A stretch of 64,000 nucleotides of DNA from Verrucomicrobiales bacterium. GTDB lineage: Bacteria; Verrucomicrobiota; Verrucomicrobiia; Limisphaerales; J093. The position numbers were made by a program, and so were the translations under genes. Shown one piece after another: positions 12,379 to 19,994 of the stretch (within the stretch, counting starts at the first letter, position 1; the number at the start of each line of letters is the position of its first letter). The DNA lies in contig JACKPW010000014.1 in assembly GCA_024233215.1 (NCBI GenBank), forward strand, positions 62,001 through 126,000, read 5' to 3'. Under the pieces are notes generated by a model. It worked only from the letters and a program-made list of their open reading frames with translations. It had not been told where the DNA came from and did not search any database.

Positions 12379-12968
12379 CAGCCTGCCGTGATCCGGCGAA
12401 TGACCGCCACCACGTCCTCGAGAACGTCCAGCGGGGTCTGGGTGGCGTCCACTTCGTGCAACAGCTCCCGACCGTAGAAATCCAGCACCGGGCGGGATTC
12501 CTGGTCGTAGGTCTCGAGGCGGCGGCGGATGGTCTCGAGGTTGGCGTCGTCGAGCCGGTTCTCCTTGAGGGCGCGGCGTTGGAGCCGTTGAACGAGCTTC
12601 TCCGGGTGGGGGCAGGTCAGATAGACCACCGCCCGGACGTCCAGGGTGTCCCGCAGGAGTTCTGCCTGGGCGAGGTTCCGCGGGATGCCATCGAGTACCA
12701 GGATGTCATTGGCGGGATCGTAATGTCCGCCCTGCCGGCAGTTCCCGATGAACTGGCGCCAGAGCTCGATGGTGGGGCCGTCTGGGACCAGTTCGCCACG
12801 GCTGGAATACTCCACGAAAACCCGGCCCAGCGGGGTGTCCAGCTTGAGACTCCGAAACACCTCGCCGCAGGAGCAATGGTAGAATCCCGGAAGCGCCCCA
12901 AGCACCTTCCCCTGGGTGCCCTTGCCGCTCCCCGGCGCGCCGAAGAGAAGAACCGTACGAAGCTTCAT
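12378..12968 (-). CDS. Adenylate kinase-like nucleoside monophosphate kinase
   Basis: 196 residues. The P-loop GAPGSGKGTQ is at 10-19, and the NMP-binding part and DGIPRNLAQAELL (the DGFPR motif with Ile in place of Phe) follow. The short LID region, without four cysteines, resembles short-form adenylate kinases. The protein would interconvert AMP, ADP and ATP or a related nucleotide pair. The sequence is more divergent than a typical Adk (HCSCGEVFRSL in place of the usual STGDMLR), so it may not be the main cellular adenylate kinase. It is the first gene of the tight kinase/zinc-ribbon/fmt cluster. Confidence 0.8.
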   Translation of the reverse strand: MKLRTVLLFGAPGSGKGTQGKVLGALPGFYHCSCGEVFRSLKLDTPLGRVFVEYSSRGELVPDGPTIELWRQFIGNCRQGGHYDPANDILVLDGIPRNLAQAELLRDTLDVRAVVYLTCPHPEKLVQRLQRRALKENRLDDANLETIRRRLETYDQESRPVLDFYGRELLHEVDATQTPLDVLEDVVAVIRRITAG

Positions 12969-13007
12969 GGTGATGCCCGGTACTGCTGAATCGTGCCTGC
13001 CGTGGAC

Positions 13008-13991
13008 CTAGCCGCGGTCGTCCTTGTGCCGGATGATGATCTGGGCGATCTCACCCAGCGGCACCTTGACCTCCTTGGTGCCGACTTGGATGGGTTGCAG
13101 GAACATCTCGGAGGCACTGATGCGGGTCACGCGTTTGGCGATGTACTCCTGCTTGGGGGTCTTGACCACCATCACAAGGTCCTTTTCAGCCTCGAGCGGC
13201 ACCACCCGGAAGAAGCCCGAGAACTGAGTTTCAATGAAGCGCCGATTGAACGTGAACTCGCCCCGGCTGAAGACCTTCTTTTCGGCGGGAGCGGCCGCAC
13301 CGGACTTCTGGCCCGCCGCGACCTTGAGGCCGCTGGCCGCGGGCGCGACCTTCCCCAGTTGCCGGGAAGTCGTGCCGCCGGGGGTTCCGGCCTCGGCCAC
13401 CGCCGGGCCGGCCTCCGCATCGAACTCGGCTGCGCCCTCGTCGTACGCCTCACCCCCCTCAAGCTCCAGGGAAGGCGACGCCAGGAACGCCGCGGGGCCG
13501 ACCACCGGCAACACCGCGGACACCCCGCAGACTACGGCCACCGGGCGATTGCGGTAGATCGCGACCTCGAAGGCCGCCAGCAGGTTGCCGGCATAGAGCA
13601 GCGCGAGGATCAACAGGCCGATGGGAGAGGTCACGGAACTCAACAGCCCGGTCTTCCCCGCCGGCAGTTCCACCTTTTCATAATCCCGGATTACCACCCG
13701 GGGCACGGGTGGCCGGGCATCGGGCGGCACCGGAATGAAGGGCTCGGCAAACTCGCGCATCTCCGGGTCCCGGGCCAGCACCTCCAGCGTCGGATCCGAA
13801 AACTTGCTCCACGAAATCCGCTGGGAAAAGCCCCCCGAATCCAGCCGAAACACGATGCCCGTCTCATCGGAATCCGACACGGTGCCCCAAATGGTCGTAC
13901 CATCGGTCAGCTTGAATTCATCCCCGACGGACACGGGCCCTAGCACCGCGAACAACCCGAGGCACAGCAATATTCCGTAGACTCTGCGCAT
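13008..13991 (-). CDS. Exported or membrane-anchored hypothetical protein
   Basis: 327 residues. A signal peptide (1-23) is followed by a small beta-rich domain (DEFKLTDGTTIWGTV...) of the kind often found at the start of Verrucomicrobia exported proteins. Two hydrophobic helices lie around 117-140 and 147-168, then an Ala/Gly/Glu-rich linker (~175-245) and a C-terminal beta-rich domain (FSRGEFTFNRRFIE to IAQIIIRHK). It lies 39 bp upstream of the adenylate-kinase-like gene on the same strand. No function is recognised. Confidence 0.7.
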   Translation of the reverse strand: MRRVYGILLCLGLFAVLGPVSVGDEFKLTDGTTIWGTVSDSDETGIVFRLDSGGFSQRISWSKFSDPTLEVLARDPEMREFAEPFIPVPPDARPPVPRVVIRDYEKVELPAGKTGLLSSVTSPIGLLILALLYAGNLLAAFEVAIYRNRPVAVVCGVSAVLPVVGPAAFLASPSLELEGGEAYDEGAAEFDAEAGPAVAEAGTPGGTTSRQLGKVAPAASGLKVAAGQKSGAAAPAEKKVFSRGEFTFNRRFIETQFSGFFRVVPLEAEKDLVMVVKTPKQEYIAKRVTRISASEMFLQPIQVGTKEVKVPLGEIAQIIIRHKDDRG

Positions 13992-14122
13992 GACCGGCGA
14001 TGATTATCAGAGGCCTTCTGGCAAAGGAAGCACTTATTGGAGTGGCCGGCGTGCAAGGCACCGGTTGCCCCTTCGCGAGGCGGGGCTGCCTGCCCACCGA
14101 ACCGCCCGTCCGCCGGTGCTGT

Positions 14123-15409
14123 CTAACGATTCTCGACCGGCACGTAGTCCCGCTGCGTCGCCCCCATGTACACCTGCCGCGGCCGGTAGATGCGGCTCTT
14201 GGGATTCTCCACGACCTCTTTGAAGTTCGAGATCCACCCGGGCATCCGCCCGATGGCGAAGATCACCGTGAACATCTCCACCGGGATGCCAATCGCCCGC
14301 ATGATGATGCCGCTGTAGAAATCCACGTTCGGATAGAGCTTGCGCTCCACGAAGTAGCTGTCGTTCAAGGCCTTATCCTCAAGCAGTTTGGCGATGTCCA
14401 GCAACGGATCCTGGATGTGCATCTTGTCGAGGATGGAATCGCACGCCGCCTTGATGATGCGGGCCCGCGGGTCGTAGTTCTTGTACACCCGGTGACCAAA
14501 GCCCATCAGCCGGGCGCCGCTGTTCTTGTCCTTCGCCGCCTCGATGAACTTCGAGCCGTCATCGCCCGAGGCGTGGATTTCCTGGAGCATCTCGATGACC
14601 GCCTGATTGGCGCCGCCGTGCAATGGTCCCCAAAGGGCGCAGACCCCGGCCGCGGCCGAGGCGAACATGTTGGCCTGGCTGGAGGCCACCATTCGGACCG
14701 TGGCCGTCGAGCAGTTCTGTTCGTGATCGGCGTGCAGCAGGAAGATCAGGTCGAGTGCCTTCACCACCTCCGGCCTTAGTTCATAGTCCTCGTAGGGCTG
14801 CGAGAACAGCATGTGCAGGAAGTTGGCCGTGTACTTGAGGTTCTTCTTCGGGTAGATGATGGGGTAGCCGCGCGACTTGCGATAGGAGTAGGCCGCGATG
14901 GTTCGCACCTGGGAGATCAGCCGGGTCGCATGGATCGGCAGCCGTTCCACATTCGCCGGCCCCATGAGCCCCGGATAGAAACAGCTGCTGGCGTTGATCA
15001 TCGAGGACAGAATCGCCATCGGGTGGGCGGTCACCGGGAAGCTTTCGAAGTGATACCGCATGTCCTCGTGCAGATAGGCATTCTCGGTCAAACCCTCCGA
15101 GAACTGTCGCAACTGGTCGCGCGTGGGCAGTTCCCCGTTGATGAGCAGGTAGGCGGTCTCCACGAAGGAGGACTGCTCCGCGAGTTGCTCGATGGGATAC
15201 CCGCGATAACGGAGGATTCCCTTCTCCCCGTCAATGAAGGTGATGTTGCTCAGGCACGAGCCGGTGTTTCCATAACCGTCATCGAGCGTGATGTGCTGGG
15301 ACACCTCCCGCAGCTTGGCGATCGAAACGGCCCGCTCGCCTTCGGTACCGACAGTGACCGGCAGGACGTGTTCCTGCCCCTCAATCAAGAGTTTGGCTTC
15401 GTTGCTCAT
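14123..15409 (-). CDS. gltA: Citrate synthase (type II)
   Basis: 428 residues, the length of hexameric Gram-negative citrate synthases. It condenses oxaloacetate and acetyl-CoA at the entry to the TCA cycle. Catalytic motifs are clear: LWGPLHGGANQAV (first catalytic His), MGFGHRVYKNYDPRA (second His) and the later Asp-containing segment NVDFYSGI. The N-terminal beta domain (LLIEGQEHVLPV) is typical of the NADH-sensitive class. sucC and sucD lie a few kb upstream on the same strand, so three TCA-cycle genes cluster here. Confidence 0.97.
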   Translation of the reverse strand: MSNEAKLLIEGQEHVLPVTVGTEGERAVSIAKLREVSQHITLDDGYGNTGSCLSNITFIDGEKGILRYRGYPIEQLAEQSSFVETAYLLINGELPTRDQLRQFSEGLTENAYLHEDMRYHFESFPVTAHPMAILSSMINASSCFYPGLMGPANVERLPIHATRLISQVRTIAAYSYRKSRGYPIIYPKKNLKYTANFLHMLFSQPYEDYELRPEVVKALDLIFLLHADHEQNCSTATVRMVASSQANMFASAAAGVCALWGPLHGGANQAVIEMLQEIHASGDDGSKFIEAAKDKNSGARLMGFGHRVYKNYDPRARIIKAACDSILDKMHIQDPLLDIAKLLEDKALNDSYFVERKLYPNVDFYSGIIMRAIGIPVEMFTVIFAIGRMPGWISNFKEVVENPKSRIYRPRQVYMGATQRDYVPVENR

Positions 15410-15591
15410 GCCTTTGCCCCATCTGGATGGGTTCTGAAGCCGGGATTGTGGGGCGATGGCGCCCGCTTGGCAAGCGGGACCGGAGTCCGGGCCGCAGTTC
15501 GCCCCACGAACCGGGCGCCGGGCCCGGTTGCGAGTCTCCTTGCGACGCTCTTTCCGGCAGCCAAGGTGATGGACCCCGTCGAAGGGTCGGA

Positions 15592-15897
15592 TCAGTTGTC
15601 ACCTGGGCCCAGCTGTCGCAGCACCTGGTCGGGCGGCACGTCCCGCACCTTGACCACTTTCTGCCGGGCAGACCGTCCCCGTATCAATCCCACCGCGCTC
15701 CGGGGGCATCCCAATCGGTCGGCCAGAAACCGGAGCAACGCCGCGTTCGCGGCATCGTCCACCGGAGGCGCAGCGACCCGGATCTTCAGCGCGTCCCCCA
15801 TTACGCCGGCGATCTCGGTGCGGGAGGCCCGCGGTTGGATGCGGAGGTGCAACTCCACTCCATCGCTCAGAATGCGCAGCCAGGAAGGGGGTGTCAT
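15592..15897 (-). CDS. DUF167 (YggU) family protein
   Basis: 101 residues, typical for the family. The signature ELHLRIQPRASRTEIAGV, then LKIRVAAPPVDDAANAALL and GRSARQKVVKV, is characteristic. Its biochemical function is unknown. The ATG overlaps the stop of the YggT-like gene by 4 bp. A yggT-yggU neighbourhood is common in bacteria and supports both calls. Confidence 0.9.
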   Translation of the reverse strand: MTPPSWLRILSDGVELHLRIQPRASRTEIAGVMGDALKIRVAAPPVDDAANAALLRFLADRLGCPRSAVGLIRGRSARQKVVKVRDVPPDQVLRQLGPGDN

Positions 15898-16706
15898 GAG
15901 ACCTCAAGCCAGCGAAACAACGACCCCAGGCCTTGGATCGCAAACCAGTTCCCCGCCAGGATTCCGGCGGCGACCAGCAAGGGCGCCAGGTTCGCTCCGC
16001 CGAGGGTCAACGGCAGCCAACCCACCGGCCAGGTGGCGCGCCTGGCCACCAACTCCACGAAGACCAGCCATCTTCCCGATCCCAGATGGGCGACGAGGCT
16101 GGTGAAATGGAGCAGCAGGATCGGCACCAGGAGGGTCACGCCGGCCAGCAAGGTCGTCGCTCCCAGCACCAGGCCCTGCTGCCATTCACGGTCCGGTTGC
16201 CCCACCGGAAGAAGCACCCCGCTGGCCACCAGGTGCGGCCGTGCCACCAGCCAGAGCCAGGTCAGGGCGCCCCATGGCAGGAGTGGTTTGAAGACGGCCG
16301 GCAGACGGGAAAACGGGCCCAGTTGCGCCGCCACCCAGGCGGCCCAGGGATCACTGTTCCGATGGGAGTGGGTCAGCAGGGAAACGACATTCAGGCCACA
16401 GTGGAAGGTCCCCCACCAGACCGCGAAGCTGCACAGCGAGAAGATCCCCATGCGGTGCAGCATCAGGCTGTTGAACGGAATGCTGGTGATCCCCAGGTTG
16501 AGCCGGGGAATCCAGTGCGACTCCGACCCGAGCCGCCAGTAGACCCAGGCGCGGCCGCCCAGGAGGAGGAGCAGGATCAAGCCACATCCCAGCCGCGTGG
16601 CCGGTCCAGACCGGACGGGGGTCACCTTGGATCCCACCCCGATCCCGCGGAAGCCCAGCCACAGCGGCAGCGCCACGAGGTTCAGCAGGAGGTCCGCCCA
16701 GTCCAC
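15894..16706 (-). CDS. YggT-like integral membrane protein
   Basis: 270 residues with a GTG start and several hydrophobic helices. Near residues 225-255 it has LPLTLGGANLAPLLV, similar to the P-x-GG-x-D/N-L-(S/A)-P motif of YggT proteins. The downstream DUF167 gene, overlapping by 4 bp, supports this assignment. It is longer than the usual ~100 or ~190 residues and looks like two diverged halves. YggT proteins have been linked to osmotic/ion homeostasis and, in other bacteria, membrane organisation; the role here is unknown. It starts 33 bp after sucD. Confidence 0.65.
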   Translation of the reverse strand: MDWADLLLNLVALPLWLGFRGIGVGSKVTPVRSGPATRLGCGLILLLLLGGRAWVYWRLGSESHWIPRLNLGITSIPFNSLMLHRMGIFSLCSFAVWWGTFHCGLNVVSLLTHSHRNSDPWAAWVAAQLGPFSRLPAVFKPLLPWGALTWLWLVARPHLVASGVLLPVGQPDREWQQGLVLGATTLLAGVTLLVPILLLHFTSLVAHLGSGRWLVFVELVARRATWPVGWLPLTLGGANLAPLLVAAGILAGNWFAIQGLGSLFRWLEVS

Positions 16707-16739
16707 AAGGCAGCTTCCGCCCCGGCGGGACGGCTTGAG

Positions 16740-17645
16740 TCACATCATCTGCAACAGGGTTTCCGCCATCACCGAGGGGGTTTCGGCCACGCCGATCCCG
16801 GCCTCGCGGAAGGCCTCGATCTTCGCCGCCGCAGTGCCCTTGCCCCCGCTGACGATGGCTCCGGCATGTCCCATCCGGCGCCCGGGCGGCGCGGTGGTGC
16901 CGGCAATGAACCCGGCCACGGGTTTGCGGCAGTTTTCCTTGATCCACGCGGCCGCCTCCTCCTCCGCCGACCCGCCGATTTCACCGATCATGATGATGCC
17001 GTGCGTGTCCGGGTCGTCGTTGAAGAGCTTGATGATGTCCAGGTGCGAGGAACCGTTGACCGGGTCGCCCCCGATGCCGACACAGGTGGACTGGCCGACG
17101 CCGCGACAGGTCAGCTGCCACACCGCCTCGTAGGTCAGGGTTCCGCTGCGGGACACCACGCCGATGTGGCCCTGCCGGTGGATGTAGCCCGGCGCGATGC
17201 CGATCCGGCAACCGCCGTGGGAATGCTCGCCGGCGCCCGGGGTCACGATCCCGGGGCAGTTCGGCCCGATGAGGCGGGTCTTGATCCGGCACGCCGACAT
17301 GGCGCGCTTCACGCGGGTCATGTCGTGGATGGGAATGCCCTCGGTGACGCACACCACCAGGTCCAGTTCCGCCGCAACGCCTTCGAGAATGGCGTCCCCG
17401 GCGAAGGCCGGGGGGACGAAGACCGCCGAAGCGGTGGCCCCGGTCTCGGCGGCGGCCTCGGCCACGGTGTCGAACACGGGCACCTTCGCGCCGTTGTGCT
17501 CGAAGAACTGGCCGCGTTTGCCGGGCGTGACGCCGGCCACGACCTGCGTGCCGTAATCGAGGCTCAAGCGGGCGTGCCGGCCGCCGAAGCCGCCGGTGAT
17601 GCCCTGGACAAGGACTTTCGTGTCAGGTTGAACGAGGATGGACAT
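16740..17645 (-). CDS. sucD: Succinyl-CoA synthetase, alpha subunit
   Basis: 301 residues. With SucC it converts succinyl-CoA to succinate with formation of ATP or GTP. The N-terminal CoA-binding fold (VLVQGITGGFGG) and the phosphohistidine loop GRRMGHAGAI (His ~246) are intact, as are GPNCPGI and SRSGTLTYE. The ATG lies only 7 bp after the stop of the toxin remnant, so sucD remains in the sucC operon despite the intervening toxin-antitoxin material. Confidence 0.97.
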   Translation of the reverse strand: MSILVQPDTKVLVQGITGGFGGRHARLSLDYGTQVVAGVTPGKRGQFFEHNGAKVPVFDTVAEAAAETGATASAVFVPPAFAGDAILEGVAAELDLVVCVTEGIPIHDMTRVKRAMSACRIKTRLIGPNCPGIVTPGAGEHSHGGCRIGIAPGYIHRQGHIGVVSRSGTLTYEAVWQLTCRGVGQSTCVGIGGDPVNGSSHLDIIKLFNDDPDTHGIIMIGEIGGSAEEEAAAWIKENCRKPVAGFIAGTTAPPGRRMGHAGAIVSGGKGTAAAKIEAFREAGIGVAETPSVMAETLLQMM

Positions 17646-17652
17646 GGCTTAG

Positions 17653-17745
17653 CTAGCGCAGACGATAGTTCAAGTAGGCTGGACAAATGGCTGCATTTTC
17701 GATATCACGTTCGGCTTCAGCGGTGATGACGAGCCGGAAAGTCAT
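17653..17745 (-). pseudogene. Truncated RelE/ParE-type toxin remnant
   Basis: A 30-codon frame beginning MTFRLVITAEAERDI, which matches the N-terminus of RelE/ParE superfamily toxins (first beta-strand, then the A-E-x-D-I start of helix 1). After ~19 residues the resemblance stops; the frame ends in PAYLNYRLR and TAG, whereas intact toxins have ~90-100 residues. The ATG overlaps the antitoxin stop by 4 bp, exactly as in intact modules. The catalytic C-terminal residues are absent, so toxin activity is not expected. The short tail still gives an open frame running to within 7 bp of sucD. Confidence 0.75.
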
Positions 17746-17957
17746 TTCCCACCGAACCACTTTCGGTCGAATTCCCGCAGGGTCAGGGCTCCTGACGGAT
17801 CGGCCTCATGGGCAACATCACGGCGCTCCAACTCTTCCATCAGTCCATGGGGGATGCGATCCTCCCCGCCGACCACATCCGGGAGAAGAAGATCGATTAC
17901 CTCCGCCTTCTCCTGTAACGAAAGCGCCGCCAGTTCCTTTTCGAGTGTCGCGTTCAT
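17742..17957 (-). CDS. Addiction-module antitoxin-like protein
   Basis: 71 residues. The N-terminal helix region (EKELAALSLQEKAEVIDLLL) and an acidic middle fit the short antitoxins annotated as addiction module component (Unstab_antitox type), which neutralise RelE/ParE toxins. Its ATG overlaps the sucC stop by 4 bp (17954-17957) and its TGA overlaps the start of the truncated toxin by 4 bp. It therefore sits inside the sucCD operon and should be translated along with it. The antitoxin looks intact while its partner is not. Confidence 0.75.
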   Translation of the reverse strand: MNATLEKELAALSLQEKAEVIDLLLPDVVGGEDRIPHGLMEELERRDVAHEADPSGALTLREFDRKWFGGK

Positions 17958-19159
17958 TCCGCCACTGCCTTCACCACCTTCTCCGCCGCGTCCGCCATCG
18001 TGTCGCCGCTGATGATCGTCAACCCGGAGTCGGCCAGGGTCCGTTTGCCGGCCTCGACGTTGTTCCCCTCAAGCCGCACCACCAGGGGCAGGCTCAATCC
18101 CGTTTCCTTCACCGCGGCCACAATGCCCTGCGCGATCACGTCGCAGTCCATGATGCCGCCAAAGATGTTGACCAGGATCGCGCGCACGCCCGGGTCCTTC
18201 ATGATGATCCGAAAGGCCGCGGTGACCTGTTCCACCGTGGCGCCGCCGCCCACATCCAGAAAATTCGCCGGTTCGCCGCCGAAGTGCTTGATGATGTCCA
18301 TCGTTGCCATCGCCAGCCCCGCGCCGTTGACCAGGCACGCAATCGTGCCGTCGAGCTTGATGTAGTTCAGCTCAAACCGGCTCGCCTCCACCTCCAACGG
18401 CGATTCCTCCTCCTCGTCGCGCATGGCGTGGATGTCGGGGTGGCGGAAAAGCGCGTTGTCATCGATCCCGATCTTGGCGTCGACCGCCCACAGGTCCCGG
18501 CCACCCTCGGCGGTGGCGATCACGCACAGCGGGTTGATCTCCACCAGGGAGGCGTCGCATTCCCACCAGGTGCGATAGACCGCCAGCAGCAGTTTGACGG
18601 CGGCGTTGAGCAGGGGACCGCCCAAGTCCAGGGCGGCGGCAATCCGGCGGGCCTCATGCGGCTGCAATCCGAAGGCCGGGTCCACGGTCAACCGCACGAT
18701 CTTCTCCGGGGTCTTCGCGGCGACCTCCTCGATGTCCATGCCGCCCTCGGTACTGGCCATCACGACGGGCCGACTCGTTGCCCGGTCCAACAGCACGGCC
18801 AGATAAAGCTCGCGTTCAATCTTCGGCGCCTCCGCCACCATGAGCCGGCGCACCAGCCGTCCCTCGGGGCCGGTCTGCTTGGTGACCAGCGTGTTGCCGA
18901 TCATCTGGCGGGCGAACTCCTCGATCGCGTCCGCCGATTCCGTGAGTTTGACGCCTCCCTGAAAGCCGTTCGAGAAGGTCCCCTTGCCCCGGCCACCGGC
19001 GTGGATTTGCGCCTTGAGCACCAGTCGCTTCGCGCCCCCGTGCAGCAGGGTCTTCGCCGCACTGCGGGCCTCCGTCGGGGTCCCCACCACCTCACCGGGC
19101 GGCACGGCGACGCCGCGCGACCGCAGAAGTTCCTTCGCCTGATACTCGTGAATGTTCAT
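17954..19159 (-). CDS. sucC: Succinyl-CoA synthetase, beta subunit
   Basis: 401 residues. The ATP-grasp N-terminal half begins MNIHEYQAKELLRSRGVAVPPG, with KAQIHAGGRGKGTF for nucleotide binding. The C-terminal CoA-ligase domain carries VNIFGGIMDCDVIAQG and VRLEGNNVEAGKRTL. It is the first gene of the sucC-antitoxin-toxin remnant-sucD string and is divergent from the sigma factor gene. Confidence 0.97.
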   Translation of the reverse strand: MNIHEYQAKELLRSRGVAVPPGEVVGTPTEARSAAKTLLHGGAKRLVLKAQIHAGGRGKGTFSNGFQGGVKLTESADAIEEFARQMIGNTLVTKQTGPEGRLVRRLMVAEAPKIERELYLAVLLDRATSRPVVMASTEGGMDIEEVAAKTPEKIVRLTVDPAFGLQPHEARRIAAALDLGGPLLNAAVKLLLAVYRTWWECDASLVEINPLCVIATAEGGRDLWAVDAKIGIDDNALFRHPDIHAMRDEEEESPLEVEASRFELNYIKLDGTIACLVNGAGLAMATMDIIKHFGGEPANFLDVGGGATVEQVTAAFRIIMKDPGVRAILVNIFGGIMDCDVIAQGIVAAVKETGLSLPLVVRLEGNNVEAGKRTLADSGLTIISGDTMADAAEKVVKAVAE

Positions 19160-19353
19160 TCGTTCCGGACCGCAAGTCTGCCGCCCGGCCGGGGCGCGTT
19201 CAACTTCTATCCTGCCGCGTTTGGGATTTGACAGCGTGTGCCGGGTCGACCTCGGACGCCTGTCCAGCAGGCATGTCCGGTCAAACCCGTCACGCGCCGT
19301 TCCACGGTGCAGGGCGCCCGTCCCTCCGCGCCGGGTGTCGGTGGCCGTACGAC

Positions 19354-19382
19354 TTGACCTCCGCCGTCCTGGATATCATAAT
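19354..19382 (+). promoter_or_regulatory. Sigma-70-type promoter for the ECF sigma factor gene
   Basis: TTGACC, 17 bp, CATAAT: five of six matches to each consensus hexamer with ideal spacing. Transcription would start about 7 bp after the -10, at ~19389, only ~3 bp before the ATG at 19392. The mRNA would therefore be leaderless or nearly so. Confidence 0.6.
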
Positions 19383-19391
19383 CGTGGCTTA

Positions 19392-19961
19392 ATGAGGGAA
19401 GCAACGTGTCTGATTGAATCCGAGGCACGAGCCGAAGCCGGGACTGCGGATCGCCTGCTGGCGGAGCTCTACGACGAGTTGCGCCTGCTGGCGGCTGCCA
19501 AAATGGCCCGCGAACCTGCGGGTCACACCCTGCAACCGACCGCGCTGGTTCACGAAGCCTGGTTGCGGTTGGGAGGCGACAACCAGGCGGGCTGGCAGAA
19601 CCGCGGGCATTTCTTTGGCGCTGCGGCCGAGGCCATGCGGCGCATTCTCGTCGAGCGTGCCCGCCGCCGACTGGCCGCTCGGCGGGGCGGCGCGGCGCAG
19701 TCAGTGGCCTTTGACGGGATCCAATTCGCCGGCCCTTCGATCGATGACGACAATCTGCTCCGGGTCAACGATGCGGTGGAGGCCCTGGCCGCTGTCGATC
19801 CCCGCAAGGCCGAGTTGGTCAAGCTCCGGTATTTCGCCGGGATGAGCTATGAGGAGGCGGCGGCGGCATTGGGGATCGCGGTGCCCACGGCGAAGCAATG
19901 GTGGGCCTATGCGCGGGCCTGGTTGACGCTGGAGTTGGGTGGTGCCAGGGAACCTTCCTGA
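19392..19961 (+). CDS. ECF-type RNA polymerase sigma factor
   Basis: 189 residues. It belongs to the ECF-like group common in Planctomycetes and Verrucomicrobia and usually paired with Ser/Thr kinases. Region 2 includes LYDELRLLAAAKM and GHTLQPTALVHEAWLRL; region 4 near 130-180 contains VKLRYFAGMSYEEAAAALGI, a helix-turn-helix for the -35 element. No anti-sigma gene is adjacent; instead a membrane kinase begins 33 bp downstream, so control by phosphorylation or by the kinase is likely but inferred. The frame is open upstream to 19152, but the ATG at 19392 fits the family and lies just after the promoter. Confidence 0.92.
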   Translation: MREATCLIESEARAEAGTADRLLAELYDELRLLAAAKMAREPAGHTLQPTALVHEAWLRLGGDNQAGWQNRGHFFGAAAEAMRRILVERARRRLAARRGGAAQSVAFDGIQFAGPSIDDDNLLRVNDAVEALAAVDPRKAELVKLRYFAGMSYEEAAAALGIAVPTAKQWWAYARAWLTLELGGAREPS

Positions 19962-19994
19962 GTTCGTACCATACTTTTCGCCGGCCGTTTGCGC

